Positions 1 through 5,629 of a DNA stretch of 7,316 nucleotides are shown here, piece by piece. The notes under the pieces were generated by a model. The model made no database searches, was not told the origin of the DNA, and saw only the letters and a list, made by a program, of their open reading frames with translations. Location: positions 1 through 7,316 of the forward strand of contig JADFVP010000085.1 of NCBI GenBank assembly GCA_015222595.1, in the 5' to 3' direction. Both the position numbers and the translations under genes were made by a program. The DNA comes from Pseudomonadota bacterium. Its GTDB lineage: Bacteria; Desulfobacterota; GWC2-55-46; JADFVP01. How positions within the stretch are numbered: the stretch's first letter is position 1; every line of letters starts with the position of its first letter.

Positions 1-975
1 ACGGCCAACATTATAGCCAAGGCCGCCGCGGGAACCGCCGACGATCTGCTCTCGACCATAATCGCCGCCGCTACCGTGCCGGTTCTCTTCGCCCCTGCAA
101 TGAATACCGCTATGTGGGAGAGCCCGATACTGCAGGCTAATATAAGGAGGCTCTCCGGGCTAGGTTTTCATTTTGTCGAGCCCGCCAGAGGTGAGCTTGC
201 GTGCGGAACCGAGGGTAAGGGTAAGCTCGCCGACGTTGCTGTTATTTTCGACGCGGCTCTCGAGACGCTTGGTAATATTGGGGAGTCAGGGGCCGAAGCA
301 AAGACGGGCGCAAAGGCTGGCGCGGAGCACGACCTTGCGGGCGAGAGAGTGCTAGTTACAGCCGGCCCGACACGCGAGGCAATAGACCCGGTCAGGTACG
401 TCTCCAACCGTTCATCGGGGCGCATGGGTTACGCCATAGCGGCTGCAGCCAAGAAACGAGGCGCAGAGGTTCTGCTCATTAGCGGCCCGACCGACCTGGC
501 CGTGCCGACAGGGGTTAGACACATAGGGGTTACAACGGCTGAAGAAATGCACGAGGCGTGCATGGAGCGATACCGAGACTCCACGCTCGTAGTAATGGCA
601 GCAGCAGTTGCGGACTACGCACCGGTTAATGCCGCGCGAGAGAAGATAAAGAAGAGTGGCGCTAAAATGACGGTTGAGATGGCCCGGACCAAAGACGTGC
701 TTAAGAGCATGGGCGCAGAGCGCACCGGTCAGCTTCTGGTCGGCTTTGCTCTTGAGACTGAGAACCTGGTGGAGAACGCTAGCAAGAAGCTCAAAGAGAA
801 GGGGCTCGACATGGTGGTTGCCAACGGGGTGTCGGGGATAGATTCCGAGCAAAACAGAGTAACGATACTCGACTCTTCAGGAGGCGTAGAGGAGTTCGCA
901 CCCATGGATAAAGAGCGCGTTGCAGAGAAGATACTCGACCGTGCGGTCGCGCTTCGGGGCTCAGTTCAGACCTGA
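1..975 (+). CDS. coaBC: CoaBC bifunctional enzyme (phosphopantothenoylcysteine decarboxylase / phosphopantothenate-cysteine ligase), 5'-truncated
   Basis: The reading frame is open from base 1, so the N-terminus lies outside the window; 324 codons are visible of about 400 usual for the family, leaving roughly 75-80 residues missing. CoaB joins 4'-phosphopantothenate to cysteine using CTP, and CoaC then decarboxylates the product to 4'-phosphopantetheine in cytoplasmic coenzyme A synthesis. Visible CoaC marks are the PAMNTAMW motif (fragment residues 32-39) and the ACG substrate-clamp segment (Cys68). A low-complexity Gly/Ala/Lys linker follows (about 91-109). CoaB marks are NRSSGRMG (136-143), AAAVADY (200-206), KIKK (215-218, with the ligase lysine), GFALETE (248-254) and DMVVAN (270-275). 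The GTG at 76 is an internal valine, not the start. The gene is convergent with the phospholipase-like gene, overlapping its end by 10 bases. Both catalytic halves look intact as far as visible. Confidence 0.97.
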   Translation, partial: TANIIAKAAAGTADDLLSTIIAAATVPVLFAPAMNTAMWESPILQANIRRLSGLGFHFVEPARGELACGTEGKGKLADVAVIFDAALETLGNIGESGAEAKTGAKAGAEHDLAGERVLVTAGPTREAIDPVRYVSNRSSGRMGYAIAAAAKKRGAEVLLISGPTDLAVPTGVRHIGVTTAEEMHEACMERYRDSTLVVMAAAVADYAPVNAAREKIKKSGAKMTVEMARTKDVLKSMGAERTGQLLVGFALETENLVENASKKLKEKGLDMVVANGVSGIDSEQNRVTILDSSGGVEEFAPMDKERVAEKILDRAVALRGSVQT

Positions 976-1847
976 ACGAGACCGATCGCATTGGCCATTG
1001 CACTTTCCCAGTCACCACCCGCCAGTTTTGCCTTCTTCAGTTTTTTTCTTAGAAAGAGCGCCGTATTGAGGGCATGCTTGCCGGTCGGGTCTTTCTTTGC
1101 GGCCTTGGCCTGCTCGCCTTTAACAAGAACCTCGGTTGCGGCTTCGAGCGCCAGAGCGAAGTACTCGTCTCTGAACTCTCTTTCGAGTTTCCACTTTGAG
1201 CGGACCGAGAGGGCGGATATCATCTTGCGCCACTGCGCTACGCGTTGCAGGTTCAGCATGCTTGAAAAGATCCTCTTGTTGGTCTTAAACGGAAGCGGCG
1301 CCTCCTCTATCATAGCGTCGAGCAGGCGGTCGTTCTCGACATGAACCTTGCGGGCTATCATGTCCGGCAGCTGCCAGATGTGCTTATCGGCCAGAGCGTC
1401 GAAACGCATCTCCCAGTAGATATGTCTGAGTGTTCGGGTAGAGAATGAGCGGATCATCATCTCGGGTATGAAGTGGTTATGGGCGATGGTGTCGGCTCCG
1501 AGGTGGCAGAGGTAGCCGAGGGCAAAGGCGCGCTGGGGGTCTGAGTCGGCCTCTTTTCTAAGAGCAAAGCCGAACTTCCAGTTATGGCAGTGCTTCAGCT
1601 CTTCGACCATGTTCTTGCCGACCACTATGTCGGCTGAGATGTTGCCGTAGAGAAAGTCTTGCGGGTAGCGCGAAATGAGCGCTCCGAGCGGCCCGTTGAT
1701 GGTCGCTCCGCCGGACAAGATATTGGATATGATCGTGTGGCCGATTTCAAGGTGCGTGGCAGGGCCCCACGCAAGGGCCGTGTCCGGCAGGCAGAAGAGC
1801 AGAAGGGCCGGTACGGTAACTAAGAGTATGTTACGTAGGCTCAACAT
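966..1847 (-). CDS. Secreted zinc-dependent phospholipase C-like protein
   Basis: 293 residues. The first 26 form a signal peptide ending ALA, with predicted cleavage giving a mature N-terminal tryptophan (Trp27, AWGPATH). In Bacillus/Clostridium zinc phospholipases C the mature N-terminal Trp itself binds zinc. The ligand order known from that family (Trp, His, Asp, His, HxxxD, His, HxxxE) can be followed here: Trp27, His32 or His37, Asp73, His86 or His88, His115-Asp119 (HLGAD), His123 or His125, His142-Glu146 (HIYWE). This supports the Zn_dep_PLPC fold and an export-dependent lipid or phosphoester hydrolase. The substrate cannot be read from sequence. The last 100 residues are Lys/Arg/Ala-rich helix without a recognised domain. 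There is no Shine-Dalgarno before the ATG; a promoter-like element ends 6 bases upstream, suggesting a leaderless mRNA. It is divergent from the UDG-like gene and overlaps coaBC tail to tail. Confidence 0.88.
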   Translation of the reverse strand: MLSLRNILLVTVPALLLFCLPDTALAWGPATHLEIGHTIISNILSGGATINGPLGALISRYPQDFLYGNISADIVVGKNMVEELKHCHNWKFGFALRKEADSDPQRAFALGYLCHLGADTIAHNHFIPEMMIRSFSTRTLRHIYWEMRFDALADKHIWQLPDMIARKVHVENDRLLDAMIEEAPLPFKTNKRIFSSMLNLQRVAQWRKMISALSVRSKWKLEREFRDEYFALALEAATEVLVKGEQAKAAKKDPTGKHALNTALFLRKKLKKAKLAGGDWESAMANAIGLVQV

Positions 1848-1853
1848 ATTTTA

Positions 1854-1882
1854 ATTGTAACGCAACGCTCTGGTGAAGTAAA
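1854..1882 (-). promoter_or_regulatory. Predicted promoter of the phospholipase-like gene, probably leaderless
   Basis: On the minus strand TTTACT (1877-1882), a 17-base spacer and TACAAT (1854-1859) match the sigma70 consensus at 4/6 and 5/6. The -10 box ends 6 bases before the ATG at 1847, so transcription would begin at or next to the A of the start codon. The element lies in the 47-base divergent intergenic space. Confidence 0.55.
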
Positions 1883-1897
1883 GCGAGGTACATTGTG

Positions 1898-2566
1898 ATG
1901 AGTAACGAGGCGGCGGAGTTAGCGCGAGAGCTGAGGGCGAAACTCGAACTGTACTCCTCTTCAGGCATAGATGAGTGCCTGATTTCCAAGAGGTCTTTGG
2001 GTGAGATAAAGGCCGAGATAGAGGGGTGCACCAAGTGTGACCTCTCGGAGTCGCGCACTTCTGTCGGCACAGTGGCAGGAACCGGAAGCTCCGGGCTCTT
2101 TATTGTGGTCGATAGGCCCTTTGCGCCTTTTGACTCAGAGAATAGGCCTGAGAGTGAGTCCACGGATGCCTACACAGGCCAGGAGGGCGAGTTCTTAAAA
2201 GAGATAATAACCAAGGGTCTAAGGCTCGCAGTTGACGACGTCTGTCTTAGCTTTGTCACCCGGTGTTCGAGCCCGGATGTACCGGATTCCGCCTCGACCC
2301 CTATCGAGGTCGCAGCCTGTCTACCGTACCTCCTCGAAGAGGTCTCGGTGCTGAGACCGAAGGTGCTGCTGCTTTTTGGCTCTGCGGCAGAGGCTGTCTT
2401 GGGCGCTACCGTTGGCGTGCTGCCCGGTGCGGTTTCTAGAAACCGGCATTATGACTACAACGGTATAAAAGTTGTTGCAACTTACTCTTTGAAAGAAATA
2501 TTGACAGACAAGGTCAAGAAGGGCGAGTTCTGGAACGGGCCCTTCAGACAGGGTAAAATTCTTTAG
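1898..2566 (+). CDS. Family-4 uracil-DNA glycosylase-like Fe-S protein, catalytic motifs degenerate
   Basis: 222 residues from the ATG. A GTG three bases earlier is an alternative; GAGGT at 1885-1889 lies 8 bases before the ATG and 5 before the GTG. Family-4 (type B) UDGs excise uracil from DNA and carry a [4Fe-4S] cluster held by four cysteines. Here CTKC (Cys44, Cys47), Cys123 (TRC) and Cys141 (EVAACLPYL) match those ligands, and the central RPKVLLLFG strand is typical. The active site does not match. The GEAPGE loop is replaced by VDRPFA (about 71-76), the uracil-stacking F of the PFxGxAG loop by Y in AYTGQEG (91-97), the Asn of NVVKC by Phe in SFVTRC (118-123), and the terminal HP(A/S) motif by YSLKE (196-200). 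The fold and cluster are probably kept but uracil excision is doubtful. It lies 11 bases before the radC-like gene and is surely co-transcribed with it. I would not call it an active UDG. Confidence 0.8.
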   Translation: MSNEAAELARELRAKLELYSSSGIDECLISKRSLGEIKAEIEGCTKCDLSESRTSVGTVAGTGSSGLFIVVDRPFAPFDSENRPESESTDAYTGQEGEFLKEIITKGLRLAVDDVCLSFVTRCSSPDVPDSASTPIEVAACLPYLLEEVSVLRPKVLLLFGSAAEAVLGATVGVLPGAVSRNRHYDYNGIKVVATYSLKEILTDKVKKGEFWNGPFRQGKIL

Positions 2567-2577
2567 GGGTGTACTGT

Positions 2578-3258
2578 ATGGCGACTGGAACGGCTGCGGG
2601 CCACAGGGGCAGGCTCAGGGAACGCTTTTCAAAGAACCGGCTCAATGGGTTTCACGACTACGAGGTGGTTGAGCTTCTGCTCACCTACGCCATTGCGCGC
2701 AGAGACGTCAAGCCGCTCGCCAAGTCGCTTCTTAGCAGGTTCGGCACGCTCTGCAAGCTCTTTGAGGCCACGAGGGGCGAACTTATGGAGGTGGACGGAG
2801 TCGGCGAGAATGCGGCCACGCTCCTTACGCTCTTGAAACCGCTGACAAAAGAGTATCTGGGCGCGCGGCCCGAGATGAGACAGAAGGTCTCTTCGGCTGA
2901 AGATGCGGTGGCTGCGGCTAAAAATATCGCACCGGCTACGGGCTCTGTGAGCACGCTCTACCTCAATACCAAGAACGAAGTGCTTTATGTGGAGGAGGCA
3001 GCGACGGCGTACGGCCAAGCGGGGTCGATAACTCCAAAGGCAATTATAGAGTCGGCAATAGAGCGCAACGCCAAGTCTATAATCTTTGTCCGCACGCTCT
3101 CGAAAAATGCAAAGGTTCCAAAGCGCCCGGAGGAAGAGGAGCTTGCGGCAGTCAAGGCGGTAGCCACGGCAGCTGGTACGCTCGACATTGCCGTGCACGA
3201 CTACATAATAACCTCTGACGAGGAGCACCTGAGCGCACGCGAAAAAGGATTTTTATAA
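2578..3258 (+). CDS. radC: RadC-like protein lacking the JAMM metal-binding motif
   Basis: 226 residues from the ATG. An in-frame GTG at 2569 would add three residues, but AGGGG at 2565-2569 sits 8 bases before the ATG, which favours 2578. The N-terminal part is clearly RadC: GHRGRLRERF (8-17), DYEVVELLLTYAIARRDVKP (27-46) and a helix-hairpin-helix VDGVGENAATLL (72-83), a likely DNA-contacting element. The C-terminal half has the RadC/MPN layout: a TLYLNTKNEV strand (126-135), SITPKAIIESAIERNAKSIIF (about 150-170) and a final VHDYIIT strand (206-212). Where RadC normally has HNHPSGDPxPSxxD, the sequence reads VRTLSKNAKVPKRPEEEE (171-188), so both histidines and the Ser/Asp of the metal site are gone. 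The symbol denotes homology only, and even for intact RadC the cellular role is poorly established. The gene follows the UDG-like gene by 11 bases in the same unit. Confidence 0.87.
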   Translation: MATGTAAGHRGRLRERFSKNRLNGFHDYEVVELLLTYAIARRDVKPLAKSLLSRFGTLCKLFEATRGELMEVDGVGENAATLLTLLKPLTKEYLGARPEMRQKVSSAEDAVAAAKNIAPATGSVSTLYLNTKNEVLYVEEAATAYGQAGSITPKAIIESAIERNAKSIIFVRTLSKNAKVPKRPEEEELAAVKAVATAAGTLDIAVHDYIITSDEEHLSAREKGFL

Positions 3259-3342
3259 AGCGCGTAGTTCTGTCTGTCTCAATAAAGCTCTAAGAGCGCA
3301 GAATTTTATGCGTTATTAAAAAGTTCTTCTTGGGCCGCAGCA

Positions 3343-4080
3343 CTACTTTCTCGCTTTGATCGTCTCTATAAGATACTTCTGTGCTGCTTTTGTCGCGCTC
3401 TTTACGGATTGGCCGCGCGCAAGGTAAGCGGCAAGAGCCGAAGAGAGAATACAGCCCGTGCCGTGAAACCGTTCCGGCCTGCCCTTCAGGCGCACCCCCT
3501 TGAAATGCGTGAAGCCTTTAGAGTCGTAGAGCACGTCAACAGGAGCGCCCGCAAGATGCCCGCCGGTAACGAGAACCGTCTTTGCTCCGAGCGCGTGGAT
3601 CTTCCTAGCAGCACTCTCCATATCGGCAATGCCTGTTATCTTTATTCCCGCAAGGGCCTCGGCCTCATCAATATTGGGCGTAACGACTCGCACCGCAGGC
3701 AGCAACCTCTTTAGTTCAGACAGCCCGCCAGCGTCCAGTAGCCTTGGGCCCGAAGTCGCCCGAAGCACGGGGTCGAGAACGACATTTTCAAATCCGACTT
3801 TCTTAAATAACCGTCTTAGCATGGCAGCCACTGCAGAGTCTCCGAGCATCCCAATTTTAACAGCGTCGAAGCGCGTTGTCTCCAGCAGCGTCGTTATCTC
3901 TTTCCTGATGAACTTTGGACTTACCGGCTCCACACCCGTTACCCTGCTTTTGTTCTGTGCGGTCAGCGCGGTAACGGCTCCCGCGCCGTCTACGCCGAGA
4001 TCTGCAAAGGTCTTGAGATCAGCGCTAACGCCCGCCCAGCCGGACGGGTCGAAGCCCGCTATGGTCAAAACATTTTTCAC
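3343..4080 (-). CDS. thiD: Hydroxymethylpyrimidine/phosphomethylpyrimidine kinase (ThiD)
   Basis: 245 residues, slightly shorter than the usual 260-270. ThiD phosphorylates HMP to HMP-P and then HMP-PP for thiamine diphosphate synthesis in the cytoplasm. Ribokinase-fold marks run in order: IAGFDPSGWAGVSADLKTF (7-25), TALTAQN with the pyrimidine-contacting Gln (37-43), AVKIGMLG (73-80), VVLDPV (100-105) followed by ATSG (108-111), TPNIDEAEAL (134-143), VLVTGGH (169-175) and the anion-hole motif HGTGC (206-210) with the conserved catalytic Cys210. The N-terminal loop deviates from the usual IAGSDPSGGAG: Phe10 and Trp15 replace Ser and Gly. The start is GTG; GGAG (4086-4089 on the plus strand as CTCC) lies 5 bases upstream. 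Only 29 bases separate it from the upstream DUF445 gene, so the two are probably one transcript. No other thiamine gene is in the window. Confidence 0.95.
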   Translation of the reverse strand: MKNVLTIAGFDPSGWAGVSADLKTFADLGVDGAGAVTALTAQNKSRVTGVEPVSPKFIRKEITTLLETTRFDAVKIGMLGDSAVAAMLRRLFKKVGFENVVLDPVLRATSGPRLLDAGGLSELKRLLPAVRVVTPNIDEAEALAGIKITGIADMESAARKIHALGAKTVLVTGGHLAGAPVDVLYDSKGFTHFKGVRLKGRPERFHGTGCILSSALAAYLARGQSVKSATKAAQKYLIETIKARK

Positions 4081-4109
4081 TTTTTCTCCAGTCCGTTCTT
4101 TTAAAGAAG

Positions 4110-4733
4110 TTAGAGCACGAAGTAGAAGAGTATCGACTGCACTATGCCGATCAGAAGTCCCATGAGGCCGCCGAGATACTCAAGGTGCTTCAGCTCTTTG
4201 GAGATAAAGTCGGTCAGGAGTCCCTCGAAGCTCATGAGGTCGAGCTTGTCTATCTTGGAGACCATCAAGTTCTTGAGGTCGAGGTTCTCTTTGAACTTGG
4301 TCGCAATGTCGCCCTTCTTCCTATCAATCTGTTTAAGCACCTCTTTTGTCAGCAGGTACTTAAGATGGTAGCTCAGGTTCTCCGTTACGAGCCCGACCAG
4401 CGGGAGTTTGCTGAGGCGGTTGGAGGTGAGCCGGTGCTCGACGAGGTCTTCCATAATATGCTCGACCTCTTTCTTCCACTCGATGGTGTTTAGCAGCTCG
4501 GCAATATCTTCTGAGGAGAGGACCTCGCGCTCAATCGACTTTGCAATGGAACGAGCTATCTCGCGGCGCCGTTTGGGGATTATACCCTGAAACTTTATGC
4601 CGAAGATGGAGACAGGCGTATGGGGCCTAAAGAGAAGCTTGATAGCGACGTAGTTAGTGAGCCACCCTATTGCCGCTCCGGCTACGGGTGGTATCAGAAG
4701 CGTATAGGCGGTGAATGTTGTAGTAGAGTCCAT
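4110..4733 (-). CDS. DUF445 family inner-membrane protein
   Basis: 207 residues. The family marks are GWLTNYVAIKLLFRP (23-37) and GIIPKRRREIA (50-60). A hydrophobic segment covers about 8-34, a long charged helical region about 55-185, and the C-terminal ELKHLEYLGGLMGLLIGIVQ leads into a second membrane helix (187-207). This two-anchor hairpin with a large soluble helical middle is typical of DUF445 (YheB-like) proteins, whose function is unknown. It is short compared with family members near 380-400 residues but ends with the characteristic C-terminal helix, so it is a compact version rather than a truncation. No Shine-Dalgarno precedes the ATG; a TAAAAT hexamer ends 6 bases upstream. It lies upstream of thiD with a 29-base gap, and I see no functional reason for that pairing. 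Confidence 0.9.
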   Translation of the reverse strand: MDSTTTFTAYTLLIPPVAGAAIGWLTNYVAIKLLFRPHTPVSIFGIKFQGIIPKRRREIARSIAKSIEREVLSSEDIAELLNTIEWKKEVEHIMEDLVEHRLTSNRLSKLPLVGLVTENLSYHLKYLLTKEVLKQIDRKKGDIATKFKENLDLKNLMVSKIDKLDLMSFEGLLTDFISKELKHLEYLGGLMGLLIGIVQSILFYFVL

Positions 4734-4739
4734 TGTGGT

Positions 4740-4745
4740 ATTTTA
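4740..4745 (-). promoter_or_regulatory. Candidate -10 element (TAAAAT) for the DUF445-thiD unit
   Basis: On the minus strand TAAAAT ends 6 bases before the ATG at 4733, the same geometry as before the phospholipase and first DUF507 genes. No convincing -35 is found at 16-18 bases, so support rests on the shared spacing. The surrounding 132-base gap (4734-4865) holds a T7G5 run at 4822-4833 and no visible gene or strong terminator. Confidence 0.35.
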
Positions 4746-4865
4746 CGTTAAACGGACGCAAAAATATAGAGCCGTTATTTGGCCGAACAGGAATGGAGCA
4801 GGCCTTGGCTTCTAAGTGGAGTTTTTTTGGGGGTAAAAGGAGGGCCGTACTGGGGCTCAAGCGAA

Positions 4866-5135
4866 CTATTTGGTCTTTGCGAGTTCCTCTTCAAAGTACT
4901 TCTTGTACATGATCTCCCATTCGCGGCTGCCTTCGGGTATGTGGCGCGACAGAGAGCGGATCTTGGTGCGCGCTGCATCCTCGGCGCGCTCTTCCACTGC
5001 GAAGAAGGAGGTGATGACGTCCTTGATCTCTTTTAGGGCTTTGTTGTCGTCGGTAAAGTCAACGAGGTCGTCGTCCCAGATTCCGTCGAAGATAAGGTGG
5101 GAGATATGAGAAATTCTGTCTTCGGAGAGTCTCAT
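4866..5135 (-). CDS. DUF507 family protein (second of a tandem pair)
   Basis: 89 residues, cytoplasmic, no signal or membrane segment. The start MRLSEDRISHISHLI and the C-terminal PEGSREWEIMYKKYFEEELA (67-86) are highly characteristic of DUF507, a small alpha-helical family of unknown function common in deltaproteobacteria and neighbouring phyla. The body (about 20-60) is acidic and helical. Its ATG overlaps the TGA of the upstream DUF507 paralogue (ATGA), and a strong GAGGGAG ribosome-binding site (plus-strand 5144-5150) sits 8 bases before the ATG inside that gene, pointing to coupled translation. The two products may pair as a heterodimer; that is inference. Confidence 0.92.
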   Translation of the reverse strand: MRLSEDRISHISHLIFDGIWDDDLVDFTDDNKALKEIKDVITSFFAVEERAEDAARTKIRSLSRHIPEGSREWEIMYKKYFEEELAKTK

Positions 5136-5413
5136 ATTATAAGCTCCCTCTCTCTTACCAGCCGGCCTTTTATCATGCTGAAGAGCTTTCTGTAGTCCGC
5201 GCCCTCAGAGTCGAGTTCCTCGGAGTGGGATCTCAGCATGCCCTCTACCTCGGCGTCGAGCGCGTCCTCGGCCCTCAAGTCTGCAAGTATAGCCGCCTCG
5301 ATCCTTGCGCGAACCTTTACTTCCTCTGCTTTGAAGAGAACGAGTTCCTTGTTTTTCAGCCGTTGGAGTACCAGTCCGGCGATCTTGTCTACTATTTCGT
5401 TAGCAATTCGCAT
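5132..5413 (-). CDS. DUF507 family protein (first of a tandem pair)
   Basis: 93 residues when started at the ATG at 5413, where family similarity begins (MRIANEIVDKIAGLVLQRL). The open frame extends upstream to a TTG at 5449, but those 12 residues do not look like the family and have no ribosome-binding site. It is all-helical and charged, with a conserved-looking AILADLRAEDALDAEV segment (44-59) and a C-terminal DYRKLFSMIKGRLVRERE (73-90). It resembles the DUF507 form in which a LRxEdxLdxEv core replaces the PEGSREW tail of its neighbour, so the two are diverged paralogues. A promoter-like element ends 6 bases before the ATG and no Shine-Dalgarno is present. Its last bases overlap the start of the second copy. 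Confidence 0.85.
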   Translation of the reverse strand: MRIANEIVDKIAGLVLQRLKNKELVLFKAEEVKVRARIEAAILADLRAEDALDAEVEGMLRSHSEELDSEGADYRKLFSMIKGRLVRERELII

Positions 5414-5419
5414 GGGTGC

Positions 5420-5449
5420 AATATAGCACTTATGCGCATAGCTTTGCAA
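5420..5449 (-). promoter_or_regulatory. Predicted promoter of the DUF507 pair, probably leaderless
   Basis: On the minus strand TTGCAA (5444-5449), an 18-base spacer and TATATT (5420-5425) match consensus at 4/6 and 5/6. The -10 ends 6 bases before the ATG at 5413, so the start site would fall on the start codon. The spacer contains the palindrome TATGCGCATA (5431-5440). Confidence 0.5.
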
Positions 5450-5485
5450 GAGGCACAGTATGCGTACAACAGCCCCCTTATGCGC
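5431..5485. promoter_or_regulatory. Possible operator: TATGCG repeats in the divergent promoter region
   Basis: A perfect 10-base palindrome TATGCGCATA (5431-5440) is followed by TATGCG at 5459-5464 and 5479-5484. CTTATGCGC occurs twice (5429-5437 and 5477-5485). The sites lie between the minus-strand DUF507 promoter and the plus-strand promoter at 5488, a fitting place for a shared regulator. No regulator is encoded in the window. Confidence 0.25.
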
Positions 5486-5487
5486 TA

Positions 5488-5516
5488 TTGACTAAGCGGG
5501 CCATTTGTTCTATAAG
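5488..5516 (+). promoter_or_regulatory. Predicted sigma70-type promoter for the PA2779-like gene
   Basis: TTGACT (5488-5493), a 17-base spacer and TATAAG (5511-5516) match consensus at 5/6 each, the best promoter in the window. A perfect TATAAT also lies at 5525-5530 but has no -35 at a suitable distance. Start of transcription would be near 5523, leaving a leader of about 107 bases. Confidence 0.65.
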
Positions 5517-5544
5517 AGAAGCACTATAATGCTGCAGATATTTG

Positions 5545-5590
5545 GCGCCCGGTTTCAAATGCCGGGTGTGCGGTAATACTCTGTAAGAGT
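5545..5590 (+). promoter_or_regulatory. Structured 5' leader of the PA2779-like gene: two hairpins
   Basis: Hairpin 1 pairs 5545-5552 with 5562-5569 (core CCCGG/CCGGG, eight pairs including G-U pairs, 9-base loop). Hairpin 2 pairs ACTCT (5578-5582) with AGAGT (5586-5590) around GTA. Neither is followed by a T-run, so they are not terminators in the plus direction. I do not recognise a known riboswitch. They could stabilise the mRNA or bind a regulator. Confidence 0.4.
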
Positions 5591-5611
5591 TCAAAAAAAC
5601 AGTACAAAATA

Positions 5612-5620
5612 GGGGGGGAG
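5612..5620 (+). promoter_or_regulatory. Strong ribosome-binding site containing a G7 run
   Basis: A run of seven G (5612-5618) followed by AG gives GGGGGAG ending 9 bases before the ATG at 5630. It fixes the start of the PA2779-like gene. A homopolymer here could vary in length and alter translation. Confidence 0.6.
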
Positions 5621-5629
5621 AAGTCTATT

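Noticed and set aside
76..78. GTG at 76 as the start of coaBC
   Set aside because: Conserved CoaC sequence (TANIIAKAAAGTADDLLST) is read in frame upstream of it, so the gene continues beyond the left edge.
412..852. 146-codon minus-strand open frame inside coaBC
   Set aside because: It lies entirely opposite conserved CoaB motifs and has no start signal or domain.
2629..3228. 199-codon open frame antisense to the radC-like gene
   Set aside because: It is a shadow of the sense codon pattern, with Arg/Cys/Leu-rich composition, no ribosome site and no recognisable domain, while the sense strand encodes a clear RadC homologue.
3287..3315. Hairpins GCTC-TAA-GAGC and CGCA/TGCG as a terminator between the convergent radC-like and thiD genes
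   Set aside because: Stems of only four pairs without a proper T-run in either direction; too weak to call.
3629..4165. 178-codon plus-strand open frame over thiD
   Set aside because: Ser/Pro/Arg-rich composition typical of an antisense shadow; ThiD on the other strand is unambiguous.
4734..4865. Terminator or small gene in the gap between the second DUF507 and DUF445
   Set aside because: Only 3-4 bp stems and a T7G5 run are present; no supported start-stop pair. It remains unclear whether all four minus-strand genes form one transcript.
5413..5449. TTG start at 5449 for the first DUF507 gene
   Set aside because: The extra 12 residues do not fit the family, no ribosome site precedes it, and it would overlap the predicted -35 and -10 boxes.
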